A DNA stretch of 15,192 bases from positions 1 through 15,192 of the forward strand of contig JANNOJ010000064.1 in NCBI GenBank assembly GCA_031399025.1, in the 5' to 3' direction. The stretch is from CBDBZL01 sp031399025. GTDB taxonomy: Bacteria; Pseudomonadota; Alphaproteobacteria; Sphingomonadales; Sphingomonadaceae. A program made the translations under genes and the position numbers. Below are positions 6,132 to 12,520 of the stretch, piece by piece (the stretch's first letter is position 1; each line of letters starts with the position of its first letter). Below the pieces are notes generated by a model. It saw nothing but the letters and a program-made list of their open reading frames with translations. It searched no databases and was not told the origin of the DNA.

Positions 6132-8495
6132 ATGGCGACCCAGGCGCGCAAGGCTGGCACCGCCGCCGACTGGCGGGCGGCGCTCGGCGCCTCCCTGCTG
6201 CGAGCGGGGCGCCTGGCGGGCGCGCTCGCTTTGTTTGCCGCCGCGCTGTTCCTCGCTTTGGCGCTGGTCAGCTACGAGCAGACCGATCCCTCCTGGTCCA
6301 CCGCCGCGGGCGGGCGGGCGGCCAATTGGATGGGCCCCGCCGGCGCCTTTGCCGCCGACCGCGCGCTCATCGCCTTCGGCTTCGTCTCGGCGCTGCTGGT
6401 GCCGCTGCTCTACGCCTACGGCCGCAAGCTGTGGCGCGAAGCCGGCAATCCGGGTGAAGCCCGCGCCGAAGATCGGGCGATAGACCGTCCCGGCCGCCAC
6501 TGGCTGCGCACCACCGCGCTTCTGCTGGCCGCCATGGCGCTGCTCGCCACCGTCCTCGCGCTCGCCACCACGCCCGCCGATTGGGAGCTGCCCGCCTCCA
6601 CCGGCGGTCTCGCCGGCCTCTTGGGCGAGAACGCCATCGCCGCGCTCGCCGCCCTGGCGCCGGCCGAATACCGCGCCTGGGTCATGCTCGGCCTCGGCCT
6701 GGTCGCGCTCGCCGGCGGCGTCCTGCTCGCCGCCCGCGTGTTCGCGCTCGACCTGGCGCAGCTGCTCACCGCGCCCGACCTCCTCGGCGCGCGCCGGCGC
6801 GCCCGCCGCCGCGACCGCGACCACGACCGCGACCTCCCCCGCGCCGCCCGCCGCGCCGCCCGGCGGCCCGCGACCGCGATGGACCCTGCCGAGGCCGAGC
6901 GCCGCGCCCCCGAGATCAGCGATCCATCCGCCCCCCCGCGCCCGGCCCAGCCGCTCGCGCCCAAGCAGAAGGACCTGTTCGCCGCCCACGAGCTCCCCTC
7001 GCTCGACCTGCTCGAGGACCCGCCCGTCGACAAGGCCCCGCCGCTCGACAAGCTCGCGCTCGAACGCAACGCCCGCCTGCTCGAAAGCGTGCTCGACGAC
7101 TTCAACGTCAAGGGCGAGGTCACCGCGGTCAGAACAGGCCCGGTCGTCACCATGTACGAGCTCGAGCCCGCTCCCGGCACCAAGGCGGTGCGCGTCATCG
7201 GCCTCGCCGAAGACATCGCCCGCAACATGAGCGCCATCTCCGCGCGGGTTTCCTCCATCCCGGGGCGTACCGTCATGGGCATCGAGCTGCCCAACGCCCG
7301 GCGCGCCACGGTCAGCTTCAAGGAGCTGGTCGCCTCCGAAGCCTTCGCCGAGAACAAGGGCAACCTCCCCATCATCCTGGGCAAGGACATCGCCGGCGAA
7401 CCCATCGTCGCCGACCTCGCCGCCATGCCGCACCTGCTGGTCGCGGGCACCACCGGCTCGGGCAAGTCGGTCGGCCTCAACACCATCCTGCTCTCGCTGC
7501 TCTACCGCTTCACGCCCGCCGAGGTGCGCCTCATCCTGGTCGATCCCAAGGTGCTCGAACTCAAGAGCTACGACGACATCCCCCACCTCCTCAGCCCCGT
7601 CGTCACCGAGCCCGCCAAATCGGTCCGCGCGCTCAAATGGGCGGTCGAGGAGATGGAACGCCGCTACCGGATGATGAGCGACATCGGCGTGCGCAGCCTC
7701 GCCGGCTTCAACGAGAAGGTCCGCGCCGCCCAGGCCAAGGGCAAGCCATTGGGCCGCCGGGTGCAGACCGGCTTCGACCCCGACACCGGCGAGGAGCTGA
7801 TCGAGGAGGAGACGCTCGACCTCGAAGTGCTCCCCCAGATCGTCCTCATCGTCGACGAGCTGGCCGACCTCATGGTCACCGTCGGCAAGGAGATCGAGGT
7901 CCTCATCCAGCGCCTGTCGCAGAAGTCGCGCGCCGCCGGCATCCACCTCATCATGGCGACGCAGCGCCCCTCGGTCGACGTCATCACCGGCGTCATCAAG
8001 GCGAACCTGCCCACCCGCATCAGCTTCCACGTCACCAGCCGCATCGACAGCCGCACCATCATCGGCGAACAGGGCGCCGAACAGCTGCTGGGCAAGGGCG
8101 ACATGCTCTACAAGCCCAGCTCCGGCGCGCTCATCCGCGTCCACGGCCCGTTCGTGAGCGACGAGGAGGTGGAACGCGTGGCGCAACACTGGCGCAGCCA
8201 GGGCGCCCCCGCCTATGTCGACAGCGTCACCGAGGAACCCGGCGACGGCGGCTTCGGCTTCGAGGACGAGTTCACCGCCAGCGACAACCCCGAGGAGCGC
8301 AAGTACCGCCAGGCCTGCCAGGTGGTGTTCGAGGCGCAGAAGGCGTCGGGCTCCTGGCTCCAGCGCCAGCTGGGCATCGGCTACAACACCGCGGCCAAGT
8401 TCATCGAACGCATGGAGGAAGATGGGCTGGTCGGGCCGGCGAACCATGTTGGGCGGCGGGAGATCTTCCGGGATCGGGATGGGAACCCGTTGTAG
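6132..8495 (+). CDS. ftsK: DNA translocase FtsK
   Basis: 787 residues. FtsK sits at the division septum, anchors through N-terminal membrane helices and pumps DNA with a hexameric ATPase so that chromosome dimers are resolved at dif. Membrane segments are at about 28-49, 75-96, 124-147 and 178-205. An Arg-rich linker (221-250) and an acidic/proline linker follow. The motor contains Walker A VAGTTGSGKS (437-446) and Walker B IVLIVDELADL (about 569-579, acidic pair D575/E576), then MATQRPSVDVITG. The C-terminal winged helix (about 715-787), which reads KOPS and contacts XerD, is complete. The length is typical of alphaproteobacterial FtsK, which lacks the long linker of the E. coli protein. AAGGGA about 9 nt before the ATG supports this start. 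Confidence 0.97.
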   Translation: MATQARKAGTAADWRAALGASLLRAGRLAGALALFAAALFLALALVSYEQTDPSWSTAAGGRAANWMGPAGAFAADRALIAFGFVSALLVPLLYAYGRKLWREAGNPGEARAEDRAIDRPGRHWLRTTALLLAAMALLATVLALATTPADWELPASTGGLAGLLGENAIAALAALAPAEYRAWVMLGLGLVALAGGVLLAARVFALDLAQLLTAPDLLGARRRARRRDRDHDRDLPRAARRAARRPATAMDPAEAERRAPEISDPSAPPRPAQPLAPKQKDLFAAHELPSLDLLEDPPVDKAPPLDKLALERNARLLESVLDDFNVKGEVTAVRTGPVVTMYELEPAPGTKAVRVIGLAEDIARNMSAISARVSSIPGRTVMGIELPNARRATVSFKELVASEAFAENKGNLPIILGKDIAGEPIVADLAAMPHLLVAGTTGSGKSVGLNTILLSLLYRFTPAEVRLILVDPKVLELKSYDDIPHLLSPVVTEPAKSVRALKWAVEEMERRYRMMSDIGVRSLAGFNEKVRAAQAKGKPLGRRVQTGFDPDTGEELIEEETLDLEVLPQIVLIVDELADLMVTVGKEIEVLIQRLSQKSRAAGIHLIMATQRPSVDVITGVIKANLPTRISFHVTSRIDSRTIIGEQGAEQLLGKGDMLYKPSSGALIRVHGPFVSDEEVERVAQHWRSQGAPAYVDSVTEEPGDGGFGFEDEFTASDNPEERKYRQACQVVFEAQKASGSWLQRQLGIGYNTAAKFIERMEEDGLVGPANHVGRREIFRDRDGNPL

Positions 8496-8537
8496 AGATC
8501 AGGTCAGCCGTCCCTCAAATCCAGAATTGCTCTATAG

Positions 8538-8569
8538 ACACCTGTTAGGTCCCTTGATTAGGTCGGTGT
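8538..8569. repeat. Direct repeats inside an inverted repeat, upstream of the low-GC cassette
   Basis: TTAGGTC occurs at 8545-8551 and 8558-8564, a 13-nt period. The pair is bracketed by ACACC (8538-8542) and its complement GGTGT (8565-8569). A TATAGA (8533-8538) adjoins the left edge. The block lies in the 147 bp between ftsK and the first cassette gene, so it may be the operator of the cassette; it could also mark a junction. No -35 fits the TATAGA well. Confidence 0.35.
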
Positions 8570-8642
8570 TTTGACCGTCGTCCGAGCAGACCACTCTCGC
8601 GCGCTTTAGGAAGAAATAATTGCAGCTTGCGGAGGCATGAAG

Positions 8643-8927
8643 ATGGGGATGAAGGGATTAGATGAGCTCCAACGAAAATTGAAGGAACTCGAAAGGGCAA
8701 TTGCGGCCTTGGACGGCGATCTCGCTAGTGTGAGTTTCGATCCAGATGACCCACAAAGCGTTGACCTAGCCATCCAGCAGATGGAGGCCGCAATCGACCA
8801 ACGGGTTGGCGACTACAGCAGAAACGACATGGTCGACGGACTAGTTAGTGAAATGAAAGAACGAGGCCGACAAGCAATACTCGAGCGGGCGGCTGAGGGT
8901 CGAATGTCAGGGGAAGAGTCCTCATGA
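8643..8927 (+). CDS. Small helical hypothetical protein, first gene of a two-gene low-GC cassette
   Basis: 94 residues, not recognised. The start is taken at 8643 because GGAGG (8631-8635) is 7 nt upstream; ATG codons at 8637 and 8649 are too close and too far respectively. The protein is highly charged and predicted almost all helical. An amphipathic or coiled-coil-like segment (LDELQRKLKELERAIAAL) is followed by a DPDDPQSVD turn and two more helices rich in Glu, Arg and Lys, ending GEESS. There is no signal peptide or membrane segment, so it is probably cytosolic. The last 4 nt overlap the next gene (ATGA, 8924-8927), implying coupled translation and perhaps a complex. Codon use and G+C are clearly lower than in ftsK. 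It faintly resembles small phage-type proteins, which I could not confirm. It may be an antitoxin-, adaptor- or immunity-like partner. Confidence 0.75.
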   Translation: MGMKGLDELQRKLKELERAIAALDGDLASVSFDPDDPQSVDLAIQQMEAAIDQRVGDYSRNDMVDGLVSEMKERGRQAILERAAEGRMSGEESS

Positions 8928-9715
8928 GCATAAAGGCGGCTTTGCGAGAGGTAAACAACTCAGTCTTGGACTTGCAGTCGGCAGAGTACAATACGTTCGA
9001 GAGGCCGCTTGAGCGGCTTGCAGCAGCCCTGAATCTTCCCGTACTTAAGCAAACTACAGACGAGCTTAAGGCAAAGGGCGATTTAGACGAGTTCCTTGAC
9101 CGCGCCCACAAGGGCGGCGGCACTCGGCTAATTTGGCCGTCCAATCGCCAAGAGGAGCTTGGATTAACAATTCAGCTAATTGAACGCGCCGCAAAAAAGC
9201 CGAGTTGGTTTCTTCAACTGGCGCATACCTATTACTATAGCGGATCAATGATTGTCGCTGGTCTTCGCAAAATAACGTCTGCTGTTATAATTCCATTCAA
9301 CAGGGACTTTGCAGTTTATGTGAATGAGAATTGTCCTGGCGCGACGAGCGAGGACGGTAGCCCGGGTAATTCAGTAACTTACAACATCGGTTCTATGCAT
9401 AACTCGCCGCTACAACATATTGGGGTAGGGGGAAGCGGCTCCCAGACAGTTTCCTACTCATCTCGAGACCTTAGGTCGGTAGTGGACCTTTACAGACAGA
9501 AAGTTGATGAGCTTGATCTCGACCCCGCCCAGCGTCGCCGAGCGGATGCGCAAGTCGCAACCATCGAGGCACAGCTTATTGACGAACCTGATCCGACGAT
9601 CATTGAGGCTGCCGGTAAGTCGTTGAAACGCATTATTGAGGGAGCAATCGGAGGCGCAGCAGGTAGCGCGATTGCTGCTGCTCCACTGTGGGCACCCCTC
9701 TTGGGCATGTTCTAG
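8924..9715 (+). CDS. Modular hypothetical protein with hydrophobic C-terminal tail; candidate defence effector
   Basis: 263 residues. Residues 1-135 are a helical domain with LDLQSAEYNTFERPLERL (16-33), LIWPSNRQEELGLTIQLI (69-86), HTYYYSGSMIVAGL (101-114) and VIIPFNRDFAVYV (121-133). From memory this pattern resembles the domain preceding TIR-like nucleotide-binding domains in some bacterial proteins; this is unchecked. Here no TIR domain follows. Instead there is a Gly/Ser/Asn linker, NIGSMHNSPLQHIGVGG (154-170), then a charged helical region with ATIEAQLIDEPDPTIIEAAGKSLKRIIEGA (read 212-241), and a Gly/Ala-rich hydrophobic tail (242-263) that could insert into a membrane. Such linkers and C-terminal helices recur in AbiTii-like proteins. 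About 47% G+C in 9181-9240, against 70% in ftsK at 7441-7500, suggests horizontal transfer. It shares 4 nt with the preceding gene. Function unproven. Confidence 0.8.
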   Translation: MSIKAALREVNNSVLDLQSAEYNTFERPLERLAAALNLPVLKQTTDELKAKGDLDEFLDRAHKGGGTRLIWPSNRQEELGLTIQLIERAAKKPSWFLQLAHTYYYSGSMIVAGLRKITSAVIIPFNRDFAVYVNENCPGATSEDGSPGNSVTYNIGSMHNSPLQHIGVGGSGSQTVSYSSRDLRSVVDLYRQKVDELDLDPAQRRRADAQVATIEAQLIDEPDPTIIEAAGKSLKRIIEGAIGGAAGSAIAAAPLWAPLLGMF

Positions 9716-9759
9716 ACAACAATGACAGGTCTGAAGTCGTCCTCACGGCGAAAGCCCGA

Positions 9760-10269
9760 GTGTTACCTCACCCTTGTCTTTACTTTGCTATTTCTCCTCC
9801 TCGCCACCCCACCATCGCGCAACAACCCGACCGCAGCGAAGACCGCGCCGCCATCCACGCGCTGCTCGTCGCCTATGGCGAGACCATCGACGCGCGCGAC
9901 TTCGACGGCTTCGCCGCACTGTTCGCCGAAGAGGGCAACTATGCCGGCGGGGCGGGCGGGGCGGGGGAGTCGGGAACCCGGGCGGCAGAGGCGCTCGAGC
10001 GCACCTTCGCGGCCAACGTGCTCGGGCTGGGCGAGCCCAATTACCACCTGTTCTTCAACGAGGTGGTCACCTTCACCGGGCCGGACAGCGCGACGGTCAC
10101 CTCCAAGTCGCTGTTCATGGTGCCGGGCCCGGTGGACCAGGAGGGGGGCGGGCGGCCCGAGGCGGCGCTGATGGCGTCCTACCGCGACCGGCTCGTGCGC
10201 GAGGACGGCGCCTCGAAGTTCGCCCGCCGCGAAGTCACCGGCCTCCTTCTCGCCGCCGCGCCCCGCTAG
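9760..10269 (+). CDS. NTF2/SnoaL-like domain protein, 5' end disturbed
   Basis: The recognisable body is a cone-shaped NTF2/SnoaL-like domain: SEDRAAIHALLVAYGETIDARDFDGFAALFAEEGNYAGG, then EPNYHLFFNEVVTF and SKSLFMV, ending VTGLLLAAAPR. Such domains serve as small enzymes or binding proteins; no substrate is evident. The start is uncertain. In frame there is no ATG, only GTG codons at 9760 and inside the preceding gene, and the residues before the domain do not form a signal peptide. A different frame from ATG 9722 gives an ideal signal peptide (RRK, then YLTLVFTLLFLLLA) that would join the body near IAQQPD after a one-base shift. Either a frameshift has split an exported protein, or the neighbouring cassette replaced the original 5' end. 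Body G+C is high, like the core genome. Confidence 0.6.
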   Translation: MLPHPCLYFAISPPRHPTIAQQPDRSEDRAAIHALLVAYGETIDARDFDGFAALFAEEGNYAGGAGGAGESGTRAAEALERTFAANVLGLGEPNYHLFFNEVVTFTGPDSATVTSKSLFMVPGPVDQEGGGRPEAALMASYRDRLVREDGASKFARREVTGLLLAAAPR

Positions 10270-10708
10270 CCGGCCCGCCGCCCGTCGACGCGGCCGGGAA
10301 GGGGCAGCGCCCGCCCCGCGCCCGCCGCCGCCGCGATCCGCCGTCCCCTGCCGGGAGCGCTCGCCGCGCCGGTCGCGCGCGGGCTGTCCTACAGGCTGTT
10401 CGCTGCCATCATGGCAGGCCACACCGCTCCAGCCGAGCGCCGCCCGCGCGGCCCGGCGCCCGCTGGCTGGAGAGGCCGGGGGGATCGGGCGAGTGGGTGG
10501 GTGGCGGGCAACCCTTGGGCGATCCCGGTCAGCGCTATCGGCGCCGGGCTGCTGGCCGATAGGCCGGTGCTGACGGCGGCGGGCGTCAGCCTCGCGCGCC
10601 GCGCATGCCGCCCGCGAGCGCGCGCTGGCCGGGGCTCGGCCGGCGCTTGCGAGCGCCCGCTGAGCCCCCGCCGCCACCACGCTCGGCCGCTAGTGACCCC
10701 CCCCCCGA
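10270..10708. other. About 440 bp without a convincing gene
   Basis: Very GC-rich sequence. All open frames here have compositions of chance ORFs (Arg, Pro, Ala, Gly). On the minus strand, downstream of the DUF6152 gene where a DUF6644-type membrane gene is often found, a short stretch near 10392-10450 reads RAARAALGWSGVAC in one frame and MMAANSL-stop in another. This is weakly like the end of such a protein with a frameshift. It could be a decayed gene or plain spacer. Confidence 0.4.
10697..10706. repeat. Run of ten C, 2 nt downstream of the DUF6152 stop
   Basis: On the DUF6152 strand the stop TGA is followed by TC and then ten G. Long G/C runs are prone to replication slippage and sequencing error, and this one sits between the DUF6152 gene and a possibly decayed downstream gene. 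Confidence 0.8.
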
Positions 10709-11098
10709 TCAGCTCCGCGACAGCGTCTTCTCGCGGTTGGGATAGACGTCGTAGGTCCGCTCCCCCACGGTGATCGTCTCGGCCTTGAAGCCGCGGACCT
10801 CGGGGTCGCGCGCGCGGTGGCCGGTGAGCACCACCCGGTCGCCCGCTTTCGCCGCGCCCGGCCCGAACCCCGAGCGCTGCGCCTGGATCGGCGGCGACAG
10901 ATCCACCTGCCACGTGTTGCCTGCTTCCGAGCGCAGCCGCAGGTTCATGTGCGGGTTGCCGAAGCTGATCTCCTCGATCGTGCCGACCAGGCGCGTCTCG
11001 GCCTGGTCGGTCCAGCCCCAGCCGTGGTGCGCCAGCGCCGCGGCGGGCAGGGCGAGCGCGGTGGCGGTAGCAAGGATGAAATGGCTCATGCGGTTCAT
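10709..11098 (-). CDS. DUF6152 family exported protein
   Basis: 129 residues. A signal peptide (MNRMSHFILATATALALPAA, cleavage likely after ALA at about 23) leads to a mature N-terminus HHGWGWTDQ. The pattern AHHGW, then VGTIEEISFGNPHMNLRL, VDLSPP, GDRVVLTGHRARDP and the ending GERTYDVYPNRE matches the DUF6152 family of small periplasmic proteins of unknown role. The His-His-Gly-Trp start looks suited to metal binding, possibly copper. ATG 11098 is chosen because AAAGGA lies 8 nt upstream; an ATG at residue 4 is the alternative. It is 225 bp downstream of another exported, His-rich protein gene on the same strand, and nothing recognisable lies between them. Confidence 0.85.
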   Translation of the reverse strand: MNRMSHFILATATALALPAAALAHHGWGWTDQAETRLVGTIEEISFGNPHMNLRLRSEAGNTWQVDLSPPIQAQRSGFGPGAAKAGDRVVLTGHRARDPEVRGFKAETITVGERTYDVYPNREKTLSRS

Positions 11099-11323
11099 CG
11101 CGTCATTCCTTTCACGCCCCCGTTTCGCCCACGAAGCTAGCACATGCTCGCCTCGCCGTCACCGCCGACCTTGGCCAAGCTGCCCCGCAACCCGGCCCGC
11201 GCGCCGATCGCCCCCCGAGCCAGGCCCGCTCGGTACGCCGCCGGCACCCTGCCGATCCCCACCTGCGCCCCGCCAGCGGCGCGTCTGCGCCTCGGCGCGA
11301 GACCGCCAGCCGCTCGGCGGGCC

Positions 11324-12277
11324 TCAATGCCGGCCGTGCGCCGCCGTGGCGGGGGTCGGGCCGGCGGGGCCGCCATGCTCGACGATCGCCGCGATCCGCT
11401 CGCGCTCCTCGGCGCTCAGCGAGCGATCCCAGAGCGCGTCGAACCGCTGCCAGCCTGCCGCGGCGACCTCGTTTAGCCGCGCGGGCGAAGCGCCGAGTTC
11501 CTCGCGGATGCGCTGCGCCTCCTGGGCGCAGGCGGCGTGAAGCGCCTGCGTCGTGGCGGGCGGTACGTTGGCGAGCCACAGCCGGCCGTCGATCCGCGCG
11601 GCGCAGCCCCCCTCGGCGGCGAGCGCGAGTCCGTGCGCCGCCGCCAGCCCCGCGCCGCGCGCGTGGCTCGCCGGCAAGCCCAGCTTCAGGTAGGGGACCA
11701 CCCGGTGGTGGTCGGCGAACACCCCGTCGGGGTTGTCGATGCCAAGCCAGACATGCACCATCGCCAGCCGCCCGCGCTCGTCGCCCCTGCTGCGGGAATT
11801 GGCTTCGAGCCAGCCATCGGCCGGCGAGCGGAGCCCCGGCCGGTCCGGTAGCGCCGCCGCGATCGCGCGCGCCAGGTCGTGAACGTGCCAGCGGTCGGCA
11901 TCGCCCGCGAAACCGTCCGGCGCCGCCTCGCCCTCGCCCAGGCGCACGTTGAAGGTGACGCCCGTCAGCACCCGCTCGCCGGCGATCAGCGTATAGATGA
12001 GGTTGGACGGGCGGGTGAAATCGAGCGGCGCGTCGCTGCCGGTGTAGTCGGCGCCGTCGGGGTGGTACCAGTGCTCGCCCATCAGCGGCTCGTCGCCGCC
12101 GGACTTCTTCCACCCCGCAGCCTCGGCATGGCGCACGTCGTGATAGGGCGCGATCGCCTCGGCGACGGCGTGGAGCTGGTTGATCGTGGCCGGCGTCAGG
12201 CCCTGGTCGTGCGGCACGCCGTTGTGCGCGGCGGCCGGGGCGGCAGCGAGCAGGGCGGCAAGGATGATCTTTCTCAT
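11324..12277 (-). CDS. Exported His/Trp-rich hypothetical protein
   Basis: 317 residues, not assigned to a family. The first 17 residues (MRKIILAALLAAAPAAA) are a clean signal peptide cut before HNG. The mature protein has many histidines in short motifs: HNGVPH (18-23), EHWYHPDGADY (68-78), HVHD (131-134) and DHHRVVPY (189-196). There is also the strand-rich segment TRPSNLIYTLIAGERVLTGVTFNV (read 88-111), and a tail rich in His. This suggests a periplasmic metal-binding protein, which is inference only. The ATG at 12277 is the only start that gives the leader; longer readings run through thiC antisense. It diverges from the thiC riboswitch across 68 bp and precedes the DUF6152 gene, another exported His-bearing protein. 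Confidence 0.8.
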   Translation of the reverse strand: MRKIILAALLAAAPAAAHNGVPHDQGLTPATINQLHAVAEAIAPYHDVRHAEAAGWKKSGGDEPLMGEHWYHPDGADYTGSDAPLDFTRPSNLIYTLIAGERVLTGVTFNVRLGEGEAAPDGFAGDADRWHVHDLARAIAAALPDRPGLRSPADGWLEANSRSRGDERGRLAMVHVWLGIDNPDGVFADHHRVVPYLKLGLPASHARGAGLAAAHGLALAAEGGCAARIDGRLWLANVPPATTQALHAACAQEAQRIREELGASPARLNEVAAAGWQRFDALWDRSLSAEERERIAAIVEHGGPAGPTPATAAHGRH

Positions 12278-12308
12278 GGCGGCAAACAACGTCGGGCATG
12301 CTGAATTG

Positions 12309-12337
12309 TTGCTGAAGCGCCCGGCCGGGCCTAAGCA
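12309..12337 (+). promoter_or_regulatory. Predicted thiC promoter
   Basis: TTGCTG (12309-12314), 17 nt, TAAGCA (12332-12337). Transcription would start at about 12344, just at the 5' edge of the TPP riboswitch, which fits well. A perfect 12-bp palindrome, GCCCGGCCGGGC (12319-12330), fills the spacer and might be an operator or only GC-rich chance. Confidence 0.5.
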
Positions 12338-12345
12338 GGGCGCAT

Positions 12346-12471
12346 CCCCGGGGAGCCAGTTGGGCTGAGAGGTGGGTGCCGCAGGTGGCTCGAAAGGATC
12401 CCTTTCGTGCCACCGGTGCGCCCCACGACCCGTCGAACCTGAACCCGTTAGCACGGGCGGAGGGAGCGGGC
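12346..12471 (+). promoter_or_regulatory. TPP riboswitch (THI element) controlling thiC
   Basis: The conserved parts are present in order: GGGGAGCC (12350-12357), CTGAGA (12365-12370), then ACCCGTCGAACCTGAACC, GTTAGCACGGGCGGAGGGA (up to 12465). A short P1 is formed by CCCG (12347-12350) and CGGG (12467-12470). A long optional P3 arm occupies about 12371-12426, with stacked helices GGTGGC/GCCACC and CGAAAGG/CCTTTCG. Thiamine pyrophosphate binding should lower thiC expression. Confidence 0.95.
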
Positions 12472-12496
12472 CGATCTGCGCCAAGGTCATCCCGGG

Positions 12497-12515
12497 CTCC
12501 GCCTCTCGAGGAGAG
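12497..12515 (+). promoter_or_regulatory. Hairpins covering the thiC ribosome-binding site
   Basis: The Shine-Dalgarno GAGGAGAG lies just before the thiC ATG (12521). It can pair in two ways: CTCTC (12503-12507) with GAGAG (12511-12515), or CTCC (12497-12500) with GGAG (12510-12513). This is the expected layout of a riboswitch acting on translation initiation. No terminator with a T tract is seen between the aptamer and the ATG. Confidence 0.5.
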
Positions 12516-12520
12516 CACCA

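Noticed and set aside
5643..8447. 934-codon open frame on the minus strand across ftsK
   Set aside because: It is an antisense shadow of a high-GC gene: Asp/Gly/Val/Ala-rich without any family motif, while the plus strand encodes a complete FtsK.
10411..10773. 120-codon plus-strand frame in the 10.3-10.7 kb gap
   Set aside because: Arg/Pro/Ala-rich with no ribosome-binding site, and it runs antisense into the DUF6152 gene; composition is that of a chance frame.
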